Positions 53,239 to 62,003 of a stretch of 64,000 nucleotides of DNA are shown here, one piece after another (the first letter of the stretch is position 1; every line of letters begins with the position of its first letter). The stretch covers positions 186,001 through 250,000 of the forward strand of contig NZ_BKZW01000001.1 in NCBI RefSeq assembly GCF_008974265.1, in the 5' to 3' direction. The notes beneath the pieces are model-generated. The model did not search any database, was not told the DNA's origin, and saw only the letters and a list, made by a program, of their open reading frames with translations. Source of the stretch: Dictyobacter vulcani. Lineage in GTDB: Bacteria > Chloroflexota > Ktedonobacteria > Ktedonobacterales > Ktedonobacteraceae. A program made the position numbers and the translations under genes.

Positions 53239-54650
53239 ATGAATCGTCGTGCCCCCAGTTTGCATCCGGATTGATGACCGATATGTATCATCCAGACTCA
53301 GCGTATGTCTCATGGCGTACAGGTCAGAATGGACTCACCACTTTTGATCTCTACACGAGAAAAGCCCCATTTGGGGGCGCTTATTTACTGGTAGCGGGTA
53401 TTGAGGCTGCGGTTGAATTTGCCCAATCCTTTCGCTATACAGATGATGAATTGAAGTTTCTGGCCCATATTCGCGATTATGATTCCGCATTCCTGGATGA
53501 ACTGGCGGAACTACGCTTCACAGGCGAGCTTCTCGCAATACCTGAAGGCAGTATTGCTTTTCCCCATGAACCCATCTTACGCGTGACTGCGCCATTCCGA
53601 GAAGCAATTCTTCTGGAGGCCGGTTTACTACAGGCAGTTGGACTCTCAACCTTAATCGCGACCAAAGCTTCGCGCATCGTTTATGCGGCCGAGCAAGGGC
53701 ACCCTCGCCGTGTATCTGAATTCGCCTTCCGCCGTGCGCAAGAGCCAATGACTGTCGCCCGTGCTGCATATATAGGCGGCTGCTCAAGCACCTCACTGCT
53801 GAATGCGGCTTATGAATATCGCCTCCCCGCGACTGGCACTGTCCCGCATGCATTGATTGAGATGTATCCGACTGAACAGCAGGCCTTTGAGGCTATCGCC
53901 GAGGCCTATAATCGCTATACCCTCTTGCTGGACACCTATGATGCACGAAGGGCCATCCTTACAGCCATTGAGGTCGGACTACGCTCCCAGGAGACGCTGG
54001 GACATACGCTGGCAGCAGTACGGCTGGACAGTGGCGATCTGGTGGCGGATACAATTTATGTGCGTGAACAGCTGGATAAAGCAGGACTGCATAGTGTACG
54101 CATTCTGGCCAGTGGCGATCTGGATGAATGGAAGATCCAGGAACTCCTGCAAGCTGGTGCGGCCATCGATTCTTTTGGAGTCGGAACTGCACTGGGCAGT
54201 GGCGCGGGCTCGGTCGAACGTCAGATCGAGGGTGGCTCACTGGGAACTGTGTACAAAGAAGCCTGGTATGTTGATGAGATTGGTACAGAGTATCCCAAAA
54301 TTAAAATAGCTGGAGCCAAAAGCACCTGGCCTGGGAAGAAAGAAATCTATCGCCATCCGAACTGGCAAGAAGACGTTATTCAACTGTCCCATGAGCCACG
54401 ACCTGATAATTATCACCGCCTCCTCAAGCCAATCATGCGCAATGGTGAGATAGTTCCCGGTAGCCTGCCACCACTTTCAGAGATCCGCGAACTTGCTCAA
54501 TATAACCTGAACTTACTACCAGAACACTATCGCCAGTTGACAGTCGAAGATCCCTATCCAGTGCGCTTCAGCGAAGGTCTGCAATCATTGCGAAAACAAG
54601 CCATTGAGATGGTTGGCAGTAGCAATCTCAATGACAGCAAGCTTGCATAA
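53239..54650 (+). CDS. nicotinate phosphoribosyltransferase (frameshift near the N-terminus)
   Basis: Makes nicotinate mononucleotide from nicotinate and PRPP in NAD salvage. The core shows LMTDMYHPDSAYVSW (the family's LLTDLYQ-like start), EFAFRRAQ, VRLDSGDL and GVGTALGSG, a phosphate-binding block. The body is open from 53271. ATG 53239 has AAGGGAG 7 bases upstream, and its frame runs into stops at 53272; restoring one C in the C5 run at 53252-53256 reads MNRRAPQFASGLMTDMY and gives 470 residues. Without that correction, translation would have to start at TTG 53271 or ATG 53274, which have no ribosome site. The nearby sirtuin consumes NAD, but no link is shown. Confidence 0.88.
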
Positions 54651-54663
54651 ACATTTTCATGTA

Positions 54664-54698
54664 TTATTTCTGATAATGGTAAAAATTATCAGAAATAA
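54664..54698 (+). terminator. hairpin with 14-bp arms after the phosphoribosyltransferase
   Basis: Arms at 54664-54677 and 54685-54698 match exactly and are AT-rich, 14 bases after the stop. No clear U-tract. Confidence 0.6.
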
Positions 54699-54700
54699 AC

Positions 54701-54758
54701 ACATACGATTGAAGAATGTTACATGTGCTTTTTGCAGTAATATTCTTCAATCGTATGT
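54701..54758 (+). repeat. second hairpin, 17-bp arms, 24-base loop
   Basis: Arms at 54701-54717 and 54742-54758 match exactly, directly after the previous hairpin. It could be a second terminator or part of the leader of the next gene. Confidence 0.5.
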
Positions 54759-54889
54759 CCCCCATTGTGTGGTCCATGCGACCAGCCCGAATAGAACAAT
54801 TGGTATCTCCAGCCACAGGTGTGCCTCCAGAGATATGTTGTGCGTTACAAGAGTAGACATCAAAAAAATTTCGATAAAGGCAGTTTTTT

Positions 54890-55708
54890 GTGACAGATAC
54901 AAATATGCATTATTCAGCACCAGCGGATACCCGTTCAGACACCGTGATCTGGACGCCACCATTTCTGCTTTTTTTTGCTGCGCTACTCGGACTGGGACTC
55001 AGCGTTGCAAGCCTGGTAACTCATATCTGGCTTAATAGCGGTATATACTCAGTGGAGCAGATAGGCATAGCCTGCAGCGCAGTTCTACTACTTACCTGGC
55101 TGGTAGCGCTCGTATCCGCCCGTTCATGGTGGATACGAGGTGGAGCAGCGTTTGGTTGTGTGTGGGCCCTCTGCATGCTTGGCCAATTCTGGCTCAGCAG
55201 ACATGGACACGGTACGCAAGATGCAATTATGCTTCAAGTACGTGCCTCCGCCAATAGTGCACTCCTGGCCAGCATGCTCTGCCTCTCAATTGGCCGTATA
55301 CGTCTCAAGCTCTGGGATGCGATCGTGCTGTGGCTCTTGCTACTCGTCTTCTGCATCTATCTCGCCTATAGCTATTTTAAAGTCCCGGGTGGCGAAAGTT
55401 CATTGCTGTTTGTTGAAAGCAGAATCATTCCAATCGCCCTCTATGTAAGCACGGCTCTCTGGTGGCTCCGCCCTTCTTGCTGGCGAGATCAACCAGGACC
55501 AACATTCCTCTTTGGACTGACGCCCATCATGCTGTTTTTCCTCTTCAGGTCTGATACCCTGAACACCGAGCAAAATGTTTTTTTCTTGCAGGTATTTTTC
55601 CTTTGCCTGCTGTTGGGAGCCATACGCATTTTACAAGGCGAACGACGCTCAGCCAGCAAGGCAAAAGAGAAAGAAGTTATCCATTCAGACCATGTAACGC
55701 AAGAATAA
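54890..55708 (+). CDS. multi-pass membrane protein, unknown function
   Basis: Unrecognised, 272 residues. About eight hydrophobic segments, for example FLLFFAALLGLGLSVASLVT, CSAVLLLTWLVALVSA and LWDAIVLWLLLLVFCIYLAY. The C-terminus is basic and polar (GERRSASKAKEKEV). The start is GTG 54890 with AAAGG 9 bases upstream. Its end overlaps the convergent CPBP-type gene by about 30 bases. I see no enzyme motif. Confidence 0.6.
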   Translation: MTDTNMHYSAPADTRSDTVIWTPPFLLFFAALLGLGLSVASLVTHIWLNSGIYSVEQIGIACSAVLLLTWLVALVSARSWWIRGGAAFGCVWALCMLGQFWLSRHGHGTQDAIMLQVRASANSALLASMLCLSIGRIRLKLWDAIVLWLLLLVFCIYLAYSYFKVPGGESSLLFVESRIIPIALYVSTALWWLRPSCWRDQPGPTFLFGLTPIMLFFLFRSDTLNTEQNVFFLQVFFLCLLLGAIRILQGERRSASKAKEKEVIHSDHVTQE

Positions 55709-56452
55709 TGAGAACTGCACTTAAACCATTATTGAGAAAGTGCAAGAAAAATCCTGGCCAGTAGGAACCGGTCCATAACCTTAGCAATGCCAGCGCAACA
55801 CCAATGCAAAACAGCACGGGAAATGAGGCCGGATCCCCATGGGCAACACCAAAAATTAAGGCGCTCATGATGATTGCTACCCAGAGTTGCATACCATTCT
55901 TAAGCCCCATAAAAGAAAAACTCCGGAAAAATACCTCTTCACAAAATGGTGCAACACACACGGCAGTGAAAAGCGAAACATAGGTGGTGATGGGAGCAAC
56001 CCGTGCCGGTGGAGGATGAGTTGATCATTTGTTTGCAAATGCAAGTGAAACGTTGTGATTAAAAATGAATAGGCCTGATTAAGCAAAACAATCAAGATGA
56101 GAAAACCAAGTACAAGAAGAGCTGTTGTGCCGATATTAAACCTGCGGAAACCCAATAAATTCCACACAGAACGTTGGTCGTGTTCGGGCTCTTTTCTGGC
56201 ACGCCGGGCATAGTAAAAAGGGGCTATCAGAAAAGCGCTGTAGACGATAAGCGAGAAAATTAACGTCACAATGGCATTGCTCACATCTACCTGTAGTGCA
56301 ATCGGCCGCGAAGCGGAATCTACAGTATTTGTGTTACCACCCAGAAAAGTGCTGAGCGCGGTAAATGCAATCCAGGGGACGAGCGTAAAAAATATGCCAT
56401 TAAAGGTCTGCTGGATAGTCCAGGGGACGCTGTCAAACTTCTGTTTAAGCAA
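55677..56452 (-). pseudogene. CPBP-family intramembrane metalloprotease, frameshifted
   Basis: Membrane protease or abortive-infection-like protein of the CPBP (CAAX protease and bacteriocin-processing) family. Frame one (TTG 56452 with GGAG upstream) has three membrane segments and a basic loop. Frame two holds the catalytic motifs: CEEVFFRS (E-E-x3-R), GVAHGDPASFPV (His) and LHFLNNGLSA (H-x3-N). The frames switch within 56010-56035; one lost base (for instance AA for AAA) restores ND(Q)THPPPARVAP and 258 residues, the normal size. A sequence error is likely. The substrate is unknown. Confidence 0.8.
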
Positions 56453-56606
56453 GAGGTTACTCCATTTTTTTCATACACTATTATAACATTACACTCCCCT
56501 TTCTGTCTGTAGTGGAGCCCCTATTACGACAGCAAGGATATGGTATACTAAGTGCACCATCGTTTTCACATATAGCACGTCATATATAGTTAGGAAGGAT
56601 ACCTGG

Positions 56607-56891
56607 TTGGCAGGGACAATAGAAACTCATCCAGAAGAAAATTCAAACTGGCGCAGGCACAAAAATGCTTGTCCATTTTATCGGGAGCGTTGGTTCCCAT
56701 GTAACGATGTAGCTGGCGAACCAATGTATCAGGTGTTTTGTCTTAAAGGCACCCCTCCTGAAACAACCGAGGAACAAGAAAAATGTTTCCGTAGCAAGTC
56801 GTGTTGCTGGCGACAGGCCAGACACAAAAAACAGGCTCAGCAGGAAGCAGCCAAAGAACCAGTTACTGCGGCTCGGGCAGCCTCACACTAG
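56607..56891 (+). CDS. small Cys-rich protein, unknown function
   Basis: 94 residues with seven Cys in the middle: C-P-F-Y, then FPCND, VFCLKG, EKCFRSKSCCW. The spacing suggests a zinc or iron-sulfur site, or disulfides. There is no signal peptide. The C-terminus is rich in Ala, Gln and Lys. The start is TTG 56607 with AGGAAGGA 7 bases upstream. The EQ-x2-C and CW pattern reminds me of small Cys-rich modules in other Chloroflexota proteins, but I cannot confirm that from sequence alone. Confidence 0.55.
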   Translation: MAGTIETHPEENSNWRRHKNACPFYRERWFPCNDVAGEPMYQVFCLKGTPPETTEEQEKCFRSKSCCWRQARHKKQAQQEAAKEPVTAARAASH

Positions 56892-57079
56892 TACACAACC
56901 TACACATGTCGGATCGCCGATAAACTATCCACGATCAATGCCCACCTACAAGCATGTGTTTATCCCGGCCTGAGAATAGAGATTTAGCCAACAACCAAAC
57001 AACTCAACTTCATCCTCATAACATAGCAGATTCAGGCGTTTGTTGTGTCCATTTTACCCACGCCTCTGGAGTAGTCATC

Positions 57080-57136
57080 ATAGGACTGCGCAGTTCCTTA
57101 TGAGTTCGCGCCTCATAAGGAACTGCGCAGTCCTAT
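57080..57136. repeat. perfect inverted repeat, 25-bp arms, 7-base loop
   Basis: Arms at 57080-57104 and 57112-57136 match exactly. It lies between convergent units, about 190 bases after the Cys-rich gene. It is the longest looped repeat in the window and has no U-tract. Confidence 0.7.
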
Positions 57137-57194
57137 CTGGCGTACAAAAACAAGTATGAGAATGTTTTCATAAGGCTCTGTAATATATGGTCCA

Positions 57195-57245
57195 AAAACA
57201 CAAAAGCGGAGAGAGCCGATCATCATGTCAATCGGCCTCTCCGCT
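57195..57245 (-). terminator. rho-independent terminator for the ndk operon
   Basis: 57205-57220 pairs with 57231-57245 with one bulged base. On the minus strand it is followed by TTTTGTGTTTTTG. It lies 16 bases after the ndk stop. Confidence 0.85.
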
Positions 57246-57261
57246 CAATCAGCGAGAAGAT

Positions 57262-57723
57262 TTAGCGCTCGCTGGAGTTATAGACATAGTCCTGCAAGGT
57301 ATCGTTATACTCAAACAGCTCTTCTGATTTGAAGAAGCGTGGTACTTCAACCAGAGCAGTCTCCAGGGAGTCTGAGCAGTGAATCAGGTTGGCCTGAACG
57401 CTCATTGCGAACTCACCACGAATGGTGCCTGGAGTAGCCTCACGGGAGTTAGTCACACCGGCCAACAAACGAACAGCGTCCACACACTTGTAGCCCTCAA
57501 CGCAGATGGCAACCACTGGTGTGCGCTGCATAAAGGATTTCACCTCAGGGAAGAATGGGCGTCCCACCAGGTGGCTGTAATGCTCGTCCAGCAGTTCACT
57601 GGACAGGCTCATCAGCTTCAAACCAACAAGTTTGAGGCCTTTGCGCTCAAGGCGAGAAATAATTTCACCGACGAGGTCTCTCTGTACTGCATCGGGTTTA
57701 AGCAAAATTAACGTACGTTCCAT
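57262..57723 (-). CDS. ndk: nucleoside diphosphate kinase
   Basis: Transfers the gamma-phosphate of ATP to nucleoside diphosphates. The N-terminus RTLILLKPDAVQRDLVG is the family signature. The phospho-His lies in NLIHCSDS, and R/T residues for nucleotide binding are in ATPGTIRGEFA. Length 153 residues, typical. It is last in a four-gene minus-strand operon, 26 bases after the roadblock gene, and is closed by a good terminator. Confidence 0.96.
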   Translation of the reverse strand: MERTLILLKPDAVQRDLVGEIISRLERKGLKLVGLKLMSLSSELLDEHYSHLVGRPFFPEVKSFMQRTPVVAICVEGYKCVDAVRLLAGVTNSREATPGTIRGEFAMSVQANLIHCSDSLETALVEVPRFFKSEELFEYNDTLQDYVYNSSER

Positions 57724-57749
57724 AACGCTACAAAAACTCCTTGTATATA

Positions 57750-58097
57750 TTAATAACTGGCAACCAATTGGATGAGTTGCCGACAGGCTTTTTTCATCTC
57801 TACACGAACACGTCCAAGATTTCCCTCACCCTGGGTTGTCACAATGAGGATCAGATCACCTGCTTCTTCCATTTGGATTGTACCAGTTTTTGTCTCGACA
57901 ATCACGTGCTTTGCCTCACTATTATGTACCTGGGTAGTTAAATCGCCAATGGAGCCAAAGGCGGCGGCGGCCATTGCACCAATAACTTCCTCGTCCTCAC
58001 TATGTAGTATACCAGAGACAATCAGGCCATCTTTCCCCACAAGAATCGCATCATGTACCTCTTCGAGGTCTGTTAAACGTTGCAGAATGGTTTCCAC
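57750..58097 (-). CDS. roadblock/LC7-domain protein
   Basis: 115-residue single-domain roadblock/LC7 protein. In bacteria these regulate small Ras-like GTPases of the MglA type or act as dimeric scaffolds. The HDAILVGKDGLIVSG start, EVIGAMAAAAFGSIGDL helix and GDLILIVTTQGEGNLG strand match the fold. The start is GTG 58097 with GAAGGAG upstream. No MglA-like GTPase is in the window. The upstream partner is the TPR/PxWLxxL protein, 50 bases away, so the two may bind each other. Confidence 0.88.
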   Translation of the reverse strand: METILQRLTDLEEVHDAILVGKDGLIVSGILHSEDEEVIGAMAAAAFGSIGDLTTQVHNSEAKHVIVETKTGTIQMEEAGDLILIVTTQGEGNLGRVRVEMKKACRQLIQLVASY

Positions 58098-58146
58098 TCA
58101 ATGACTCCTTCTCTCAATGAGCGATGTGTCTATCACATCACCGCTA

Positions 58147-61100
58147 TTAGCCCTTTGCCTTCTTAGCCATGGTCAACGCTTTATTATAGGCTTCCATCGC
58201 CTGTAAGTACTCTCCCTGGCGCATATAGGCATCCCCAAGGACGCGGTAACCAGCCGAGTAATTGGGAGCTAGCTTCAACAGAGCACGGACATTACTTACG
58301 ACCTCACCGAGCAATTCGGGAGCGTTTCTAATAATAACTCGATACTCTTGCATGGCGTTATCAAAATCACCAATGAGTTGCGCCTGATAACCTCTAATCA
58401 AACGCTCACGCTGGCTCAAATTATTACCACTATCAGTCTGGCGCTGGGCAACTCTTTCGCCCGCGCGATTGCGATTGATAGCACCAGAAGACCCGGACTC
58501 GCGGACTCCTGCCGTACGTTGATGCATTGGCTGCAAACGTACCGCCGGTCGCTTCATTGTAGTCTCTAGTTCGCTATCAAGCAAGGGGTTGATGCGTGCA
58601 ACAGGAGCTTGCATAGGCTCGATAGATACCCTATTCGATGCCTGGAAGCTCGGCTCAGCCTGCAACTGAGGGGTTACAGGTGGTTTTTCTGTCTCCCTGT
58701 TTTTGACAGGAGTTTGCGCCACCGACTGCATCGCAGCTACTTCATTCGACGGTTTTTCAGCCTCTGGCATCTCCGAGGTCGGGGAGGCCGGAATTGCAGG
58801 AACAGTATTCAAGGCAGCTAGCCACGATGGTTCAGCAACTGGCTCCTGGTTTGAGTTCGCTTCAGATATTGACGTTGGCACGTCCTCAGCTACTGGATGC
58901 GTTGGCACCGAGTTCAGAGCGGCAAGCCACGATGGCTCAACGCTCGGTTCACTGGTAACCATAGCTTCTGTCGCAGATGTAGATGCTTCCTCAGCCACCT
59001 GCTGTGCTGGTACTGGATTCAGAGCTGCTAACCATGATGGCTCAACCCCAGACTGCTGATTGTGTGTCGACTCATTTGCTGAAGCAGAATAGGCATTCGT
59101 TTTTGGATCGCTTGAGTTCACTGGCTGCGGAAAGAAATTTCCTAACTCGGCCAGGGCAGAAGACAGCGAAGGTCCTGAATCAGCATCTGGCTGAACCTCA
59201 TGCTCAGGCTCAGTTTCAGCTACAGATTGTTGTTCCTGCGCTTGCGCGATACTGGCAAGAGAATTGGGTTCCAGGGGCGCAAAACCACGTGAAAGCAATT
59301 TCTTTTCCAAATCCTCTAACGTGGTTAATACGTTTTGCTCTACTTTATCTTGCTGATTGTCAGACTGAGATCCAGCACCTGCTGGCGCTGATGCGCTCTG
59401 TACAGGCTCAATGCCAGCCTGGCTATTACCAGCAAGTTGCGCCAACCAATTATAATCGACAGCCTGAGATTGCAATTGCTGATTCAATTTTGCCCATGGA
59501 TCTTCGGGGGCTGATGAAACATCGGCTGGCGTTCCTTCATTCAATTGTGGCTGCGCTGAAATCTCCGGCTCCTGAGCTACTTCAGGCTGTTGCGCAGATG
59601 GCGCTGCAAGCGAAGCCGCCCAGTCATCATACCCTTGATTTGAAGATGCTGGAGAACTACTCTGACTTAGTTGCTGCATCCAGGAAGGTTGTTCTGGCGC
59701 TTTAGCATTCTGCTGCCCCTGAGAAGACGAAGACCAGTAATCTTGAGCCTCTGCTGGCTGTTGAGATGCTTCAGGCCACAACGGGCTGGCATCCTGCTGC
59801 GGTTGTGCATAGGTAGCTTGCCAGGCCAACCAGGGATCATTCTCCTGCGAACCCTGTGGTTCTTCAGCCGACTGGTTAGTGGTTGGATCCACGGACGCTT
59901 GTGCTGACGGCTGCCAATCCTCCAGTTGACCTTGCGAGGAGGTATTCGTTGGCATTACCTCAGATGGAATCTGTTCCCAGGATGGATTGCTCGCCTTTTT
60001 CTGTTGAGGGGCAGGCTCAAGCAACCAGGAAGGATCATGAAAAGCCTGAGCTTTCGGCGCTTCAGGAGTTGCCACTGGCTGCTCCCAGGATGGATTACTC
60101 CCAGTTCTCGGCTGCTCAGCTGGTTGCTCCCAGGCAGGACTACTATTAGTTTTCGATCGCTCTGGTGTTATCTGTGGCTGCTCCAGAACAGGAGCTAAGG
60201 GCTCCGGATTAGATACAGATTGTTCCCTGGCTGTATCACTTGCCTTTTGTTCAGCAGGCTGCTCGGACTCATCGGTAAGCTTAAAGAATTCGCCAGTTCC
60301 ATCCAATGAGGTCGCACCCAGTGATTTCAACCAGTCAGGACCAAAAAAGGACTCTTCATCCGAGTCTTCATCCCCATCCGATTGCATCATGCGCGCCCAA
60401 TCTGGCATAGATTCTGACTCAGCAACAGGCTGTGCTGGTACTGGCTTCTCAGGCTCTGGAACAGCTGGTTGGGAAGTCGAACTTTTAACGCTGGACTGCT
60501 GCACTGGTGGTCGGGCTGGAACTTGCGTGTCTGGCTGCTGAGCCGGAGACTGAGGCACTGGTTTAATAACGAATGGATCAGCTTTTGGAGCTGACTGTTC
60601 AACCAGAGGCTGATCTTGTAAGGCTTGCTTTTCATTATTTGTTAGTTGATTCAGCCAGGCAGGTACAGCGTTGTTATTCTTCGTTTCTTCCGGAATAGCA
60701 AAAGACCAGGATTGTTCATCAGGCTGTTCAGATGAGTCATTCGAAGAAAGGCCAGCGTCTGAAACACTTTGTAACGAACTCTCAGGTGACTGAGATAATG
60801 GAGAAAAACTATCAGCCCCAAGCCAGGGGGTGGCATTTGCATCTGCAAAACCTGGATTGGATGCCTGGCGTACCACGTCAGGACTGATACTATTCAAAGC
60901 ATTCTGAAGAAGTTGCCACGGCTCCGCCTGCTCAGATCCATCAGATGAAGTCTGAGTTGACTCAGTCGGGGGATTGCCTATTCCACTCCAGGATTCATTT
61001 CCCCAGGTCGAGGATTGAGATGGCGTATCTGCCTTTAACGCTGGCTCGCTCGAACGAGATTTGAGTAACGTCTCATCGTTATTCCAGCTGGCGTTACTGC

Positions 61101-61980
61101 CCCATGACGACAATGCATCAGCAGAAATAGGTGAGCCTGCAGCATTTAACTGATTAAATGCTGAAGCACTTTGAGCTGATGCCGTTTTTGTAGCCTGCTC
61201 GGCTGTTCCTAGTGTAGCAGGAGATTTTCTTAGCAGCTTCAGAAAAGGATCATTGGGGTGTCGGTTCAAATGATCCGCAAATAGATCATGACCCAGTACC
61301 AGATCAGGGTCCAGCGCCTCAACCTGTTTAATTAACTCTTTGGAACGTAACATATCCTGCGGCGCAGTAACAAAAGCCAGAATAAGCAATGCTTTTAAAC
61401 ATCCAGGCACATCCTGTAAAATCTGTTCTGCTAACTGAGCTGCGCGATCATATAATCCCTGTCTCCAGTAGACCTCAAGCAAGCCAGTACGAGCATCCAG
61501 GCGATCAGGGGTAATTGCAAGCACAGTTTCCCATTCCTGCGCGGCCTGAGTCAACAAATCGCCACGCATATAGAGGCGGGCCAGTCCAGCACGCGAAAAC
61601 ATAAAGCCTGGCTGACCCACCTTCTCGCTCAATTGATTAAAGGCCTGACGAATCTGGCCATTCCCACGACTCAGCTCATATGCCTGCTGATAACAATCTA
61701 ATGCTGTATCATAATCAGACATACGCTCGCTAACAAGCGCACGGCTACAATAGGCAATGACATTTTCAGGGTCATTCGTCAGTATCCAATCAAAGGATTG
61801 CTGGGCATCTTCCAATTTCTCTTGAGCCAAATATACTTCACCTAGAAGACGTTGCGCCTCAAGTGATTCCGGAAAAAAGGCCAGGACATACTGACAGCTG
61901 GCAAGAGCCTCATCGACGCGCTTGGAACTAATAGCGTCTTCCGTCTCTTGCAAATAATTCCGAAGCGTTATTTGTGCCAT
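58147..61980 (-). CDS. TPR protein with a long disordered linker full of P-x-W-L-x-x-L motifs
   Basis: 1277 residues in three parts. Residues 1-250 are TPR helices (DEALASCQYVLAFFPESLEA; YDTALDCYQQAYELSRGNGQ). Residues about 260-1160 are rich in Pro, Gln, Ser, Glu and Ala and look disordered. They carry many Trp-centred short motifs, including PAWLNQL, PDWLKSL, PSWMQQL, three PSWLAAL, and several P-S-W-E-Q. The last 110 residues return to TPR (FDNAMQEYRVIIRNAPELLG; GEYLQAMEAYNKALTMAKKA). AGAGGAG precedes ATG 61980. It lies between the M16 peptidase and roadblock genes. The short motifs look like repeated docking sites; the partner is unknown. Confidence 0.8.
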   Translation of the reverse strand: MAQITLRNYLQETEDAISSKRVDEALASCQYVLAFFPESLEAQRLLGEVYLAQEKLEDAQQSFDWILTNDPENVIAYCSRALVSERMSDYDTALDCYQQAYELSRGNGQIRQAFNQLSEKVGQPGFMFSRAGLARLYMRGDLLTQAAQEWETVLAITPDRLDARTGLLEVYWRQGLYDRAAQLAEQILQDVPGCLKALLILAFVTAPQDMLRSKELIKQVEALDPDLVLGHDLFADHLNRHPNDPFLKLLRKSPATLGTAEQATKTASAQSASAFNQLNAAGSPISADALSSWGSNASWNNDETLLKSRSSEPALKADTPSQSSTWGNESWSGIGNPPTESTQTSSDGSEQAEPWQLLQNALNSISPDVVRQASNPGFADANATPWLGADSFSPLSQSPESSLQSVSDAGLSSNDSSEQPDEQSWSFAIPEETKNNNAVPAWLNQLTNNEKQALQDQPLVEQSAPKADPFVIKPVPQSPAQQPDTQVPARPPVQQSSVKSSTSQPAVPEPEKPVPAQPVAESESMPDWARMMQSDGDEDSDEESFFGPDWLKSLGATSLDGTGEFFKLTDESEQPAEQKASDTAREQSVSNPEPLAPVLEQPQITPERSKTNSSPAWEQPAEQPRTGSNPSWEQPVATPEAPKAQAFHDPSWLLEPAPQQKKASNPSWEQIPSEVMPTNTSSQGQLEDWQPSAQASVDPTTNQSAEEPQGSQENDPWLAWQATYAQPQQDASPLWPEASQQPAEAQDYWSSSSQGQQNAKAPEQPSWMQQLSQSSSPASSNQGYDDWAASLAAPSAQQPEVAQEPEISAQPQLNEGTPADVSSAPEDPWAKLNQQLQSQAVDYNWLAQLAGNSQAGIEPVQSASAPAGAGSQSDNQQDKVEQNVLTTLEDLEKKLLSRGFAPLEPNSLASIAQAQEQQSVAETEPEHEVQPDADSGPSLSSALAELGNFFPQPVNSSDPKTNAYSASANESTHNQQSGVEPSWLAALNPVPAQQVAEEASTSATEAMVTSEPSVEPSWLAALNSVPTHPVAEDVPTSISEANSNQEPVAEPSWLAALNTVPAIPASPTSEMPEAEKPSNEVAAMQSVAQTPVKNRETEKPPVTPQLQAEPSFQASNRVSIEPMQAPVARINPLLDSELETTMKRPAVRLQPMHQRTAGVRESGSSGAINRNRAGERVAQRQTDSGNNLSQRERLIRGYQAQLIGDFDNAMQEYRVIIRNAPELLGEVVSNVRALLKLAPNYSAGYRVLGDAYMRQGEYLQAMEAYNKALTMAKKAKG
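58780..59046 (-). repeat. three tandem 105-base coding repeats within the TPR protein
   Basis: Two full 35-residue units and a partial third begin with (V/A)EPSWLAALN-x-VP and continue with VAE, TS and SEA-like segments. At DNA level the units are diverged, so they are old. Confidence 0.75.
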
Positions 61981-62003
61981 AAAACTTGGTCTCCTCTTCC
62001 CGC

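Larger units (their letters stand above)
56892..57261. other. intergenic region with two large hairpins
   Basis: No gene seen in about 370 bases. It contains the 25-bp-arm inverted repeat at 57080-57136 and the ndk terminator at 57195-57245, listed separately. Confidence 0.6.

Noticed and set aside
58983..59705. 240-codon open frame opposite the TPR/PxWLxxL gene
   Set aside because: Arises from the low-complexity coding of the real minus-strand gene, which has TPR motifs and a good ribosome site.
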